Both the position numbers and the translations under genes were made by a program. The notes under the pieces are model-generated. The model was not told the DNA's origin. It did not search any database and saw only the letters and a program-made list of their open reading frames with translations. Shown here piece by piece: positions 42,040 through 50,780 of a stretch of 64,000 nt of DNA (the stretch's first letter is position 1; each line of letters begins with the position of its first letter). The stretch is from Clostridia bacterium (GTDB taxonomy: Bacteria > Bacillota > Clostridia > Oscillospirales > Acutalibacteraceae), in the NCBI GenBank assembly GCA_017465085.1, contig JAFTWW010000046.1, positions 35,453 through 99,452 of the forward strand, given 5' to 3'.

Positions 42040-42777
42040 GTGTTAGAATTAAAAAATGTTTCCTTTAATGCCGAAGCGCAGGATGGCGTTAAAGAAATTC
42101 TTAAGGATGTTTCACTTAAAATAGATGATGGCTTTGTGGCAATTACGGGTCCCAACGGCGGCGGTAAATCCACACTTGCTAAGATTATCGCAGGCATTGT
42201 TAACCCAACCAGCGGTAAAATTCTGCTTGATGGGGAGGATATAACCAACCTTTCTATTACGGAAAGGGCACAAAAGGGAATAGCCTTTGCTTTTCAGCAG
42301 CCCGTTCGCTTTAAGGGAATTACCGTAAACGATCTTATCCGCCTTGCCGCAGGTAAGGAGATGGATATAGGCGAGGCCTGCGATTATTTATCTCAGGTAG
42401 GCCTATGCGCCAGAGATTATATAAACCGCGAGGTTAACGCCTCCCTTTCGGGCGGCGAGCTTAAAAGAATTGAGATTGCCACCGTACTCGCCCGCGGCAG
42501 TAAGGTATCCTTGTTTGATGAGCCCGAGGCAGGTATCGACCTTTGGAGCTTCGGTAACCTTATAAACGTTTTTGAAAAGCTTCACGAAACCAAGGGCGGC
42601 TCTATAATCATAATCTCCCATCAGGAGAGGATCCTTAATATTGCCGATAAGGTTGCCGTAATCTCGGCAGGAAAGCTCAAGGCATACGGCGCCAAGGATG
42701 ATATCCTGCCCGAGCTTTTAGGTGTTACCAAGTCTGCTTGCAGCGTACTCACCGAAACCATAAAGGAGGCAGACTGA
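42040..42777 (+). CDS. sufC: SufC-like Fe-S cluster assembly ATPase
   Basis: 245 residues from GTG 42040 (MLELKNVSFN), with CGGAGG 6 nt upstream; an ATG at 42010 lies before that site and is rejected. Walker A GPNGGGKST, signature LSGGELKRIEIA and Walker B VSLFDEPEAGIDLW identify an ABC ATPase of the SufC branch (the FDEPEAGID wording is typical). It powers Fe-S cluster assembly with the SufB-like protein encoded next, whose ATG overlaps this stop (TGATG). No sufS, sufU or sufD lies alongside, as in two-gene minimal (SMS) systems. Confidence 0.9.
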   Translation: MLELKNVSFNAEAQDGVKEILKDVSLKIDDGFVAITGPNGGGKSTLAKIIAGIVNPTSGKILLDGEDITNLSITERAQKGIAFAFQQPVRFKGITVNDLIRLAAGKEMDIGEACDYLSQVGLCARDYINREVNASLSGGELKRIEIATVLARGSKVSLFDEPEAGIDLWSFGNLINVFEKLHETKGGSIIIISHQERILNIADKVAVISAGKLKAYGAKDDILPELLGVTKSACSVLTETIKEAD

Positions 42778-43700
42778 TGAATATCTCCAATACCGAAAAA
42801 GAACTGCTTAAAATAATTGCCGATATGGAGGGCACCCCCGAGGGAGCCTTTAATATCCGCGCAAACGGCGCTTTGGCAGAACGCCGTGTAACCGAAAATA
42901 TTGATATTAAAACCAAAACTGATAGACAGGGTATTGATATTATCATCCGTCCCGGCACTAAAGGGGAGACTGTGCACATTCCCGTTATTATCAACGCCAC
43001 CGATTTTAATGATTTGGTATATAACGATTTCATTATCGGCGAGGATGCGGATGTTACCATTATGGCAGGCTGTGGAATCCACAACTGCGGTGAGGGTGAA
43101 TCGGGCCACGATGGTATCCACACCTTCTTTGTGGGTAAGAATGCCAAGGTTAAGTATATTGAACGCCACTACGGCGAGGGGGATGGAAACGGTAAAAACG
43201 TTATGAATCCCACCACCGTTATAAATATTGCCGAGGGTGGATATATGGAGATGGAAACCACCCAGATTAAAGGTATAGATTCCACCAGCCGCAATACCAT
43301 TGCCAATGTGGAAAAGGATGGAACCTTGGTTATCAAGGAAAAGCTTATGACTCATGGAGTACAAAGAGCCGATACCGATTTTACCGTGAACTTAAACGGT
43401 GAAAACTCGGGGGCTAACGTTATCTCCCGTTCGGTTGCCAAGGATGAATCCTTCCAGATTTTCAAATCGAATATAAACGGTAATGCCCTCTGCTCAGGCC
43501 ACACCGAGTGTGACGCTATTATTATGGATAACGCTAAGGTCAAGGCCGTTCCCGAAATAAATGCAAATCATATTGATGCTTCTCTTATCCATGAAGCCGC
43601 CATTGGTAAAATCGCAGGCGAACAGCTTATAAAGCTTATGACCTTAGGCCTTACCGAGAAAGAGGCAGAGGAAGAGATAGTAAACGGATTCTTAAAATAA
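42777..43700 (+). CDS. SufB/SufD-like Fe-S scaffold protein (minimal SUF)
   Basis: 307 residues, shorter than SufB of standard systems (about 465). The beta-helix core is visible (DADVTIMAGCGIHNCGEGES, then GKNAKVKYIERHYGEG). The C-terminal portion, SGHTECDAIIMDNAKVKAVPE...HEAAIGKIAGEQL, carries the H-E-A-A-I-G-K-I motif of SufB/D with the conserved Cys and His/Glu region. Translationally coupled to the SufC-like gene, and the ABC exporter ATG overlaps its stop. It likely assembles Fe-S clusters with SufC as a two-component system; the sulfur source is elsewhere. Confidence 0.87.
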   Translation: MNISNTEKELLKIIADMEGTPEGAFNIRANGALAERRVTENIDIKTKTDRQGIDIIIRPGTKGETVHIPVIINATDFNDLVYNDFIIGEDADVTIMAGCGIHNCGEGESGHDGIHTFFVGKNAKVKYIERHYGEGDGNGKNVMNPTTVINIAEGGYMEMETTQIKGIDSTSRNTIANVEKDGTLVIKEKLMTHGVQRADTDFTVNLNGENSGANVISRSVAKDESFQIFKSNINGNALCSGHTECDAIIMDNAKVKAVPEINANHIDASLIHEAAIGKIAGEQLIKLMTLGLTEKEAEEEIVNGFLK

Positions 43701-45442
43701 TGAAAACATTTAAGTTAATCAAGAGATTTTTGCCCTACTATAAAAAGCACACAGGCACCCTTGCCTTTGACCTTTTCTGCGCTATGCTTACCACCGTTTG
43801 TGAGCTTGTGCTTCCTATGATAGTAAGGGAAATAACGGGCAGAGCCACCGATAATCTCGCCTCGCTTACAGTAGCCTTTGTGGTAAAAACGGGTGTATTC
43901 TATATTGCGCTCAGGATAATCGATACCCTTGCCAACTACTATATGGCAACGATAGGTCATATTATGGGCACCAAGATAGAAACCGATATGAGAAGAGATA
44001 TGTTTTCCCACCTGCAGAAGCTTTCCTTCTCCTTTTACGATAACACCAAGGTGGGAAGCATTATGTCACGCATAACCAGTGACCTTTTCGATGTTACGGA
44101 ATTTGCCCACCACTGCCCCGAGGAGTTTTTAATCGCGGGTATAAAGATTATTGCTTCCTTTGTAATTCTTTGCAATGTGAATGTGCCTTTAACCCTTATA
44201 ATCTTCTCAATTATTCCCCCGATGCTAATAGTGCTTTCACACTTTAACCGCAAGATGAAGGCAGGCTTTCGCGAATCCCGTAAGAGTGTTGCCGAGCTTA
44301 ATTCCTGCGTGGAGGAAAGTCTGCTCGGAATAAGGGTTGTAAAATCCTTTGCAAACGAGCCTATCGAGGAGGAAAAGTTTGAGGAGGGCAATGTAGGCTT
44401 CCTTAAAATCAAATCCAAGGTTTATAAATATATGGGCGGCTTCCATTCCTGCACAAGACTTTTTGACGGTATTATGTATATAACCGTTGTGGTTGCGGGC
44501 GCTATCTTTATGATAGGCGGCTCTATTGATGCGGCGGATTTCGTTGCCTACCTTCTCTATGTTTCAACCCTTCTTACCTCTATCCGTAGGATAGTTGAGT
44601 TTGCCGAACAGTTCCAACGGGGTATGACAGGTATCGAGCGCTTTGCCGAGATTATGGACTGTCAGCCCGATATTGAGGATTCCCCTGAAGCCACCGAGCT
44701 TAAAGGCGTTAAGGGTGAAATTAAATTCGATGATGTAACCTTCCGCTATTCCGAGGATACAAAGGAGGTTCTGGCCCACATAAGCCTTAATATCGGCGTG
44801 GGCGAGAATGTTGCCCTCGTAGGCCCCTCGGGCGGCGGAAAGACCACTATATGTTCACTTATCCCACGATTTTACGATATCGATGGCGGTAGCATCACCC
44901 TTGATGGTAAGGATATAAGGGATGTTACCATTAAATCCCTTAGGGAAAATATCGGCATCGTTCAGCAGGATGTTTATCTGTTTTCGGGAAGTGTCTATGA
45001 GAATATTTCCTACGGTAAGCCCGATGCTACTAAGGAGGAAATTTATGAAGCCGCCCGTCTTGCAGGGGCAGATGGCTTTATAAACGAGCTCCCCGATAAG
45101 TATGATACCTATGTGGGTGAGCGTGGAGTTAAGCTTTCGGGCGGTCAGAAGCAGAGAATCTCCATTGCCCGAGTATTCCTTAAAAACCCACCCGTACTTA
45201 TTCTTGATGAGGCAACAAGCGCCCTTGATAACGAATCTGAAAAGTTAGTTCAGGCCTCTCTTGAAAGGCTCCAGAAGGGCAGAACAACCCTTACAATAGC
45301 CCACAGGCTTACCACCGTTAAGAATGCGGATAAGATAATAGTTTTAACCGCCGATGGTATTGCTGAAAGCGGGTCCCACGCTGAGCTTTTGGCGAAAGGC
45401 GGATTATACAGCGAGCTATACAGCTCATACACGGAAGAATAA
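43700..45442 (+). CDS. ABC exporter, fused membrane and ATPase domains
   Basis: 580 residues: six-helix ABC transmembrane domain (about 15-315) followed by the nucleotide-binding domain, with Walker A VGPSGGGKTTICSL, Q-loop, signature LSGGQKQRISIARVF and Walker B PVLILDEATSALD. An MsbA/LmrA-type half-transporter that should work as a homodimer. The ATG overlaps the stop of the SufB-like gene (TAATG), so it is translated as part of the Suf-like run. The substrate is unknown: lipid, peptide or drug. Confidence 0.93.
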   Translation: MKTFKLIKRFLPYYKKHTGTLAFDLFCAMLTTVCELVLPMIVREITGRATDNLASLTVAFVVKTGVFYIALRIIDTLANYYMATIGHIMGTKIETDMRRDMFSHLQKLSFSFYDNTKVGSIMSRITSDLFDVTEFAHHCPEEFLIAGIKIIASFVILCNVNVPLTLIIFSIIPPMLIVLSHFNRKMKAGFRESRKSVAELNSCVEESLLGIRVVKSFANEPIEEEKFEEGNVGFLKIKSKVYKYMGGFHSCTRLFDGIMYITVVVAGAIFMIGGSIDAADFVAYLLYVSTLLTSIRRIVEFAEQFQRGMTGIERFAEIMDCQPDIEDSPEATELKGVKGEIKFDDVTFRYSEDTKEVLAHISLNIGVGENVALVGPSGGGKTTICSLIPRFYDIDGGSITLDGKDIRDVTIKSLRENIGIVQQDVYLFSGSVYENISYGKPDATKEEIYEAARLAGADGFINELPDKYDTYVGERGVKLSGGQKQRISIARVFLKNPPVLILDEATSALDNESEKLVQASLERLQKGRTTLTIAHRLTTVKNADKIIVLTADGIAESGSHAELLAKGGLYSELYSSYTEE

Positions 45443-45459
45443 AGAGGTGATAACGTAAG

Positions 45460-46209
45460 GTGGAAAGTTTTATTTCTGCGGCAATCGTTACCTATAACGA
45501 TTTAGATAAGGTTAAGGATGCGTATTACTCCATAAAAGAAAACACCAAGCGTTATCCTTTGAAGCTTTATATAATTGATAACGGCTCTGAAGATAACCTT
45601 GTTGATTTCTTTAAGGATTTTGATGTTACCGTAATAGAAAACGGCAAAAACTTAGGCTTTGGCGCCGCGCATAATAAGGCGCTTGGGCTATCCCTTGGCA
45701 AGTATCATTTTATCGTAAATCCCGATATTGAGATAAAGAGCGATGTGTTATCCGATATGGTGGATTTTATGGAGAAAAACGGGGATATATGTCTTGCTAT
45801 GCCCGATATTCTTAACAGCGATGGCACAAGGCAGTATCTTCCCAAAGAGATACCCACCGCAAAAAGCCTTTTCCTTGGCAGATTTTCGGATGAAATAAGA
45901 AAAAAATATGTGTGGGCGGATAAGGCCTTTGAGGGCGTAACCGATATTGATTTTTGCAGCGGCTGTTTTATGTGCATAAAAACCGATGTTTTCAGAGAGC
46001 TTAACGGCTTTGATGAAAGATATTTTATGTATCTTGAGGATGCGGATTTAACCCTCAGAGCCAAAAAATACGGCAGAGTGGTAATAAACACGGGTGTTTC
46101 GGTATTTCACCGTTGGGAGCGGGAGAGCTCTAAAAAAATCAAATATTTAATAATCCATATATGCTCTGCCTTAAAATTTCTAGCTAAGCGAAGGAGTGGA
46201 AAGCTATGA
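45460..46209 (+). CDS. Family 2 glycosyltransferase, rhamnosyltransferase-like
   Basis: 249 residues from GTG 45460 behind AGAGGTGAT. GT-A fold: VTYNDLDKVKDAYYSI, IDNGSEDN, the metal-site region FIVNPDIEIKSD and a C-terminal GFDERYFMYLEDADLTLRAK, the pattern of dTDP-rhamnosyltransferases. It probably adds rhamnose, or another dTDP-sugar, to a cell-wall or exopolysaccharide acceptor. The next gene, rfbD, starts inside its stop (ATGA), so function in the rhamnose pathway is well supported by context. Confidence 0.88.
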   Translation: MESFISAAIVTYNDLDKVKDAYYSIKENTKRYPLKLYIIDNGSEDNLVDFFKDFDVTVIENGKNLGFGAAHNKALGLSLGKYHFIVNPDIEIKSDVLSDMVDFMEKNGDICLAMPDILNSDGTRQYLPKEIPTAKSLFLGRFSDEIRKKYVWADKAFEGVTDIDFCSGCFMCIKTDVFRELNGFDERYFMYLEDADLTLRAKKYGRVVINTGVSVFHRWERESSKKIKYLIIHICSALKFLAKRRSGKL

Positions 46210-47087
46210 AGATAATGATTACGGGCTGTAACGGTCAGCTTGGCAACGAGCTCATTTCTATTCTTAAAAGCGGAAAAAGCGAGATAGGCGCTATGCCTTG
46301 CGAGCTTGCAGGCAGTGAGCTTTTGCCCGTTGATGTTGATACCCTTGATATTTCCGATAACGCGGCAGTTGCGGCCTTTGTGGCGGAAAATCGCCCCGCT
46401 GTTATCATCAACTGCGCCGCATATACTAACGTTGACGGTTGCGAAAGTGATTTTGAAACCGCCTTTAAGGTAAACGCTATGGGGGTTCGTAATCTGAGCC
46501 TTGCGGCAAAAAGCGTGGGCGCTAAGCTTATCCACGTTTCCACCGATTACGTTTTTGCAGGGGATGGAACAAGGCCCTATGTGGAGTGGGATCAGGTGAA
46601 CCCGCAAAGCGCCTACGGCGCTTCAAAGGCATTGGGTGAAAAATATGCCCTTGCCTTTAATGATAAGACCTTTGTTGTCCGCACCTCATGGCTATACGGC
46701 TATATCGGTAAAAACTTTGTTAAAACCGTTCGCCGAGTTATCCGCGAGAAAGGCGGCATTACCGTTGTAAACGACCAACGGGGCAACCCAACTCACGCTA
46801 ATGACCTTGCTCACCATCTTTTAAAGCTTGCTCTTACTGAGGAATACGGCATCTACCATTGCACAGGCGAGGGCGAATGTACCTGGTATGATTTTGCTAA
46901 GAAGATAGCCGAGCTTTCAGGCTTTGGCGATGTTGTTAAGCCCTGCACCTCTGTGGAGTTTCCTACTCCTACTAAAAGACCTGCATATTCCTCCCTTAGC
47001 AATTTAGCGCTTCGGTGTACCGTGGGCAATGAAATGCGTAATTGGGAAGATGCGATAGAAGAGTATATTAAGAAAGTAGAGGATTAA
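46206..47087 (+). CDS. rfbD: dTDP-4-dehydrorhamnose reductase
   Basis: 293 residues, last step to dTDP-L-rhamnose. Rossmann start MIMITGCNGQLGNEL-like (GCNGQLGNEL at about 7-16), the short-chain motif YGASKALGEKYAL (Tyr and Lys of the catalytic triad) and the VDGCESDFETAFKVNA region typical of RmlD. Its start overlaps the glycosyltransferase stop by 4 bp, and rfbB follows 4 bp later. Confidence 0.96.
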   Translation: MKIMITGCNGQLGNELISILKSGKSEIGAMPCELAGSELLPVDVDTLDISDNAAVAAFVAENRPAVIINCAAYTNVDGCESDFETAFKVNAMGVRNLSLAAKSVGAKLIHVSTDYVFAGDGTRPYVEWDQVNPQSAYGASKALGEKYALAFNDKTFVVRTSWLYGYIGKNFVKTVRRVIREKGGITVVNDQRGNPTHANDLAHHLLKLALTEEYGIYHCTGEGECTWYDFAKKIAELSGFGDVVKPCTSVEFPTPTKRPAYSSLSNLALRCTVGNEMRNWEDAIEEYIKKVED

Positions 47088-47091
47088 AATT

Positions 47092-48159
47092 ATGAAAACT
47101 TATCTTGTTACGGGCGGCGCCGGCTTTATCGGATCTAACTTTGTTATCTATATGCTTAACAAGTATGATGATGTTAGGATTATCAATGTGGATAAGCTTA
47201 CCTATGCGGGTAACCTTGAAAATTTGAAGAGCGTTGAAAATAATCCCCGTTATAGCTTTGTTCAGGCTGATATCTGCGATAGAGAGGCTATTTCCAAAAT
47301 TTTTGCCGAAAACGATATTGATTATGTTGTTAACTTTGCGGCAGAAAGCCATGTTGACCGCTCCATCACCAATCCCGAAATCTTTGTTAAAACCAATGTT
47401 GAGGGCACCGTTAATATGCTTCAGTGCGCTAAGGTTGCCTGGACTATTGGGGATGATAAATATAAAGAGGGCGTAAAATACCTGCAGGTTTCCACCGATG
47501 AGGTTTACGGCTCCTTAGGGGATGAGGGCTTCTTTATGGAAACTACCCCTCTCGACCCTCACTCTCCCTACTCCTCCTCTAAAGCATCTGCCGATTTCTT
47601 TGTTAAGGCCTTCGGCGATACCTATAAATTCCCCATCAACATAACCCGTTGCTCCAATAACTACGGCCCCTTCCAGTTCCCCGAGAAGCTTATTCCCCTT
47701 ATTATGAATAATACTTTACAGCATAAGGACCTTCCCGTTTACGGTGACGGTATGCAGATCCGCGATTGGCTCTATGTTGAGGATCATTGTAAGGCTATTG
47801 ATATGGTTATCCGCGGAGGCAGGCTCGGTGAGGTTTATAATGTTGGCGGCCATAACGAGAAACCCAATATCTTCATCGTTAAGTCTATTATCGAATATAT
47901 CAAGGAAAATGTTGATTCCACCGTTGGTGAGCATATGATTAAGCATGTTACCGACCGTAAGGGCCACGACCGCCGCTACGGTATCGATCCTCAGAAGATT
48001 AAGGATGAGCTTGGCTGGTATCCCGAAACCTGCTTTGAGGTTGGTATCAAAAAGACTCTTAAGTGGTATCTTGATAACAAAGAATGGTTTGATAACGTTA
48101 CAAGCGGAGCTTATCAGAAGTATTATGATACAATGTATAGCGGAAAAGAGGAGCTATAA
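47092..48159 (+). CDS. rfbB: dTDP-glucose 4,6-dehydratase
   Basis: 355 residues, first committed step of dTDP-rhamnose synthesis. N-terminal TGGAGFIGSNFVIYML (NAD binding), STDEVYGSLGDEGFF with the active-site Thr-Asp-Glu, YSSSKASADFFVKAFGDTY with catalytic Tyr-xxx-Lys, and RCSNNYGPFQFPEKLIPL. It is long compared with many homologues (about 330), because of a slightly extended C-terminus. The next gene's ATG overlaps its stop (TAATG). Confidence 0.97.
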   Translation: MKTYLVTGGAGFIGSNFVIYMLNKYDDVRIINVDKLTYAGNLENLKSVENNPRYSFVQADICDREAISKIFAENDIDYVVNFAAESHVDRSITNPEIFVKTNVEGTVNMLQCAKVAWTIGDDKYKEGVKYLQVSTDEVYGSLGDEGFFMETTPLDPHSPYSSSKASADFFVKAFGDTYKFPINITRCSNNYGPFQFPEKLIPLIMNNTLQHKDLPVYGDGMQIRDWLYVEDHCKAIDMVIRGGRLGEVYNVGGHNEKPNIFIVKSIIEYIKENVDSTVGEHMIKHVTDRKGHDRRYGIDPQKIKDELGWYPETCFEVGIKKTLKWYLDNKEWFDNVTSGAYQKYYDTMYSGKEEL

Positions 48160-48710
48160 TGGGTAAGTTTAACTTTATAAAAACCTCTATTGATGGCGTT
48201 GTTATTATTGAGCCCACCGCCTTCGGTGATAGCCGCGGCTATTTTATGGAAACCTATCAGAAAGAGGATTTTAAGGCGGGCGGAATAGATGTTGATTTCG
48301 TTCAGGATAATCAGTCTATGTCCACAAAAGGAGTGCTTCGCGGCCTTCATTTTCAGATAAACTATCCTCAGACCAAGCTTGTTCGCTGTGTAAGAGGCGA
48401 GGTTTTCGATGTTTGTGTGGATTTGCGTGAGGGCTCTAAGACCTACGGCAAGTGGGAGGGCGTTATTCTTTCTGCCGAAAATAAGCGTCAGTTTCTGGTG
48501 CCCAAGGGCTTTGCCCACGGCTTCGTGGTGCTTTCCGATGAGGCGGAGTTCTGCTACAAGGTTGATGATTATTATCATCCGAATGATGAGGGCGGCCTTA
48601 TGTGGAACGACCCCGATATAGCTATCGAATGGCCGATACCTGAGGGTATGGAGATAAAGCTTTCGGATAAGGATAAGGTTCATCCATCCTTTAAGGATTT
48701 CAAAAAATAA
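48159..48710 (+). CDS. rfbC: dTDP-4-dehydrorhamnose 3,5-epimerase
   Basis: 183 residues, cupin fold. STKGVLRGLHFQ and FVVLSDEAEFCYKVDDYYHP carry the active-site His, Asp and aromatic residues of RmlC. It ends the rhamnose cluster glycosyltransferase-rfbD-rfbB-rfbC. RfbA (glucose-1-phosphate thymidylyltransferase), required for the pathway, is not in this window and must be elsewhere. The gene is followed by a strong hairpin at 48743-48783. Confidence 0.96.
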   Translation: MGKFNFIKTSIDGVVIIEPTAFGDSRGYFMETYQKEDFKAGGIDVDFVQDNQSMSTKGVLRGLHFQINYPQTKLVRCVRGEVFDVCVDLREGSKTYGKWEGVILSAENKRQFLVPKGFAHGFVVLSDEAEFCYKVDDYYHPNDEGGLMWNDPDIAIEWPIPEGMEIKLSDKDKVHPSFKDFKK

Positions 48711-48742
48711 TTCCAAAAAAATAATTATAAAGCAATAAATAA

Positions 48743-48783
48743 AACCTCCCGTTTCGGTAAAGATAATTTACGAAAGGGAGGTT
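48743..48783 (+). terminator. Long hairpin: rfbC terminator carrying the next gene's ribosome binding site
   Basis: AACCTCCC (48743-48750) pairs with GGGAGGTT (48776-48783), extended by TTTCG/CGAAA and TAAA/TTTA with a few bulges, and followed by TTTTTATT. The GGGAGG is the only Shine-Dalgarno for the small gene at 48790. The element may both end rfbC transcripts and sequester that site. Confidence 0.7.
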
Positions 48784-48789
48784 TTTATT

Positions 48790-48972
48790 ATGCAAAACGG
48801 AAAAACAATGACCTTTATTAAAGGGCTTGGAGCAGGTATGGTGGCAGGCGCCGCCGCCCTTGCAGTCGGTAAGGTTATGATGCAGGAAAAGCACAATGTT
48901 TCCAAGGGCTCCGCTAAACTTGTTAAGGCAGTAGGCGAGTTTGTGGATGGCGTACAGACAATATTTCATTAA
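48790..48972 (+). CDS. Small glycine-zipper protein, function unknown
   Basis: 60 residues: a glycine/alanine-rich helix (FIKGLGAGMVAGAAALAVGK, about 9-28) that could insert in a membrane, followed by an amphipathic basic segment (KGSAKLVKAVGEFVDGVQTI). It resembles the small G-x-G-x-x-x-G anchor proteins seen in many Clostridia. The start has a perfect GGGAGG, in the 3' arm of a hairpin. A terminator lies right after the stop. Length, start and terminator support a real gene despite the lack of known function. Confidence 0.75.
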   Translation: MQNGKTMTFIKGLGAGMVAGAAALAVGKVMMQEKHNVSKGSAKLVKAVGEFVDGVQTIFH

Positions 48973-48974
48973 AC

Positions 48975-49010
48975 AAAAAACGGAATGAGGACTTCTCATT
49001 CCATTTTTTG
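48975..49010 (+). terminator. Terminator of the small glycine-rich gene
   Basis: GGAATGAG/CTCATTCC stem (48982-48989 with 48995-49002), loop GACTT, followed by ATTTTTT. On the minus strand an A/T-rich flank also allows use by prfC, which ends at 49054. Confidence 0.88.
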
Positions 49011-49053
49011 TTTTACAATAACCTTTTTACATTAAAGGACTTCAAAATCCGAT

Positions 49054-50643
49054 TTATTCCTTGCTGAATTCCTCTAAAATAAGTCCCTCGTTCTTTTCAA
49101 GCGCCCAGTTAATATTCCACTCGCTTGTGAAGATAAGCAGATCGTTGCCCTTAAAATCCTGCACCCACTTGGTATCGGAGGTAAGGTTAAGTGAAGCAAC
49201 ATCAATGCCTTTGTTTCCAATCCAACGGATATATTGGAAAGGCAGGTTGTTTCTTACAACATCCACATTATATTCGTTTTTAAGGCGGTATTCGAGCACC
49301 TCGAACTGAAGCACGCCAACAACTCCCACAATAACCCTTTCCATACCTGAATTGGGCTCGTGGAAAATCTGTATAGCGCCCTCCTGCGCTATCTGCTCAA
49401 CTCCCTTAACGAACTGCTTTCGTTTAAGGCTATCTATTTGCTCCACCATAGCAAAATGCTCGGGAGCAAAGGTGGGAATACCCTCAAATTCTACCTTGTG
49501 CTTGGTATCGCAAACCGTATCGCCTATGAAGAAAATGCCGGGGTCAAAAACGCCGATAATATCACCTGCATAGGCTTCGTTAACTATCTGCCTATCCTGA
49601 GCCATAAGCTGTTGGGGCTGAGAAAGCCTGAGGGATTTTGCGCCTTGAATATGGAAATATTCCTTATCACGCTCAAACTTACCCGAGCAGATTCTCATAA
49701 AGGTCATTCTATCTCGGTGAGCCTTGTTCATATTAGCCTGAATTTTGAACACAAAGGCAGAAAAATCCTCGCTATCAGGTTGGACCTCACCCGATTTTGT
49801 GTTGCGGGCTAAGGGGGCGGTGGTCATCTTAAGGAAATTTTCAAGGAAAGGCTCAACACCGAAATTAGTAAGAGCAGAGCCAAAGAAAACGGGGGTAAGG
49901 GTTCCGTTTCGCACCTTTTCTAAATCAAAATCGAAGCTTGCACCATCAAGCAGCTCTATTTGGTCAACAAGCTCGGCTCTCTGATATTCGCCTATTAACT
50001 CATCAAGCTTTGCGGTATCGGTTATATCGCACTCTATGGCGTTTAGCTTTTCCTGACCTCTGTGCCGCTCGTTAAAGCTCATTATCTGACGCTTTTCTCT
50101 ATCAAAAACGCCCTTGAAATTAACGCCGCAACCGATGGGCCAGTTAATAGGATAGGTGCCTATGCCAAACTCCTTTTCGAGCTCATCGAGTAGCTCAAAG
50201 GGATCTCTTGCCTCACGGTCAAGCTTATTTATAAAGGTAAAGATGGGGATATGGCGCATAGCCGTAACCTTAAAGAGCTTCCTTGTCTGAGGCTCAATAC
50301 CCTTGGCCGCATCAATTACCATAACAACGCTATCTGCCGCCATAAGTGTGCGGTAGGTATCCTCCGAGAAATCCTGATGTCCAGGAGTGTCAAGAATATT
50401 GATGCAGTAGCCTTCATATTCAAACTGCATAACAGAGGAGGTTATGGAAATACCCCTCTGCTTTTCAAGGTCCATCCAGTCGGAAACGGCGTGCTTGGCC
50501 GTGGCCTTACCCTTAACCGAACCTGCGGTCTGGATAGCGCCTCCGTATAAAAGTAATTTTTCTGTAAGTGTGGTTTTACCCGCATCGGGATGGGAGATTA
50601 TGGCAAAGGTCCTTCTGCGGTTGATTTCTTCTTTTAATGTCAC
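49054..50643 (-). CDS. prfC: Peptide chain release factor 3
   Basis: 529 residues, a translational GTPase recycling RF1/RF2 from the ribosome. G1 ISHPDAGKTTLTEKLL near residue 17, G2 region around GISITSSVMQFEYEG, G3 DTPGHQDFSEDTYR and G4 NKLDREARDPFELL. The C-terminal domains II and III are complete. The start is preceded by its own promoter. It is a free-standing gene that does not sit in an operon here. Confidence 0.97.
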   Translation of the reverse strand: MTLKEEINRRRTFAIISHPDAGKTTLTEKLLLYGGAIQTAGSVKGKATAKHAVSDWMDLEKQRGISITSSVMQFEYEGYCINILDTPGHQDFSEDTYRTLMAADSVVMVIDAAKGIEPQTRKLFKVTAMRHIPIFTFINKLDREARDPFELLDELEKEFGIGTYPINWPIGCGVNFKGVFDREKRQIMSFNERHRGQEKLNAIECDITDTAKLDELIGEYQRAELVDQIELLDGASFDFDLEKVRNGTLTPVFFGSALTNFGVEPFLENFLKMTTAPLARNTKSGEVQPDSEDFSAFVFKIQANMNKAHRDRMTFMRICSGKFERDKEYFHIQGAKSLRLSQPQQLMAQDRQIVNEAYAGDIIGVFDPGIFFIGDTVCDTKHKVEFEGIPTFAPEHFAMVEQIDSLKRKQFVKGVEQIAQEGAIQIFHEPNSGMERVIVGVVGVLQFEVLEYRLKNEYNVDVVRNNLPFQYIRWIGNKGIDVASLNLTSDTKWVQDFKGNDLLIFTSEWNINWALEKNEGLILEEFSKE

Positions 50644-50674
50644 GTGAAAATTCTCCTAAAAATATAATCAACTA

Positions 50675-50703
50675 ATTTTAGCATAAATATTGCCTTATTT
50701 CAA
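50675..50703 (-). promoter_or_regulatory. Promoter of prfC
   Basis: Minus-strand TTGAAA (50698-50703), 17-bp spacer, TAAAAT (50675-50680). Confidence 0.7.
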
Positions 50704-50733
50704 TAGAAATAAACGCGGTTTATACGTTTTTTC

Positions 50734-50762
50734 TTGTAAAGTGGAATGGTTTGTGTTATTAT
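50734..50762 (+). promoter_or_regulatory. Promoter of pth-mfd
   Basis: TTGTAA (50734-50739), 17-bp spacer, TATTAT (50757-50762), 19 bp before the pth start. Confidence 0.6.
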
Positions 50763-50780
50763 TTTCGTTAGGTGATATAA

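Noticed and set aside
46107-46607. 166-codon minus-strand frame opposite rfbD
   Set aside because: It is fully antisense to a well-identified gene, with no start site or protein family match.
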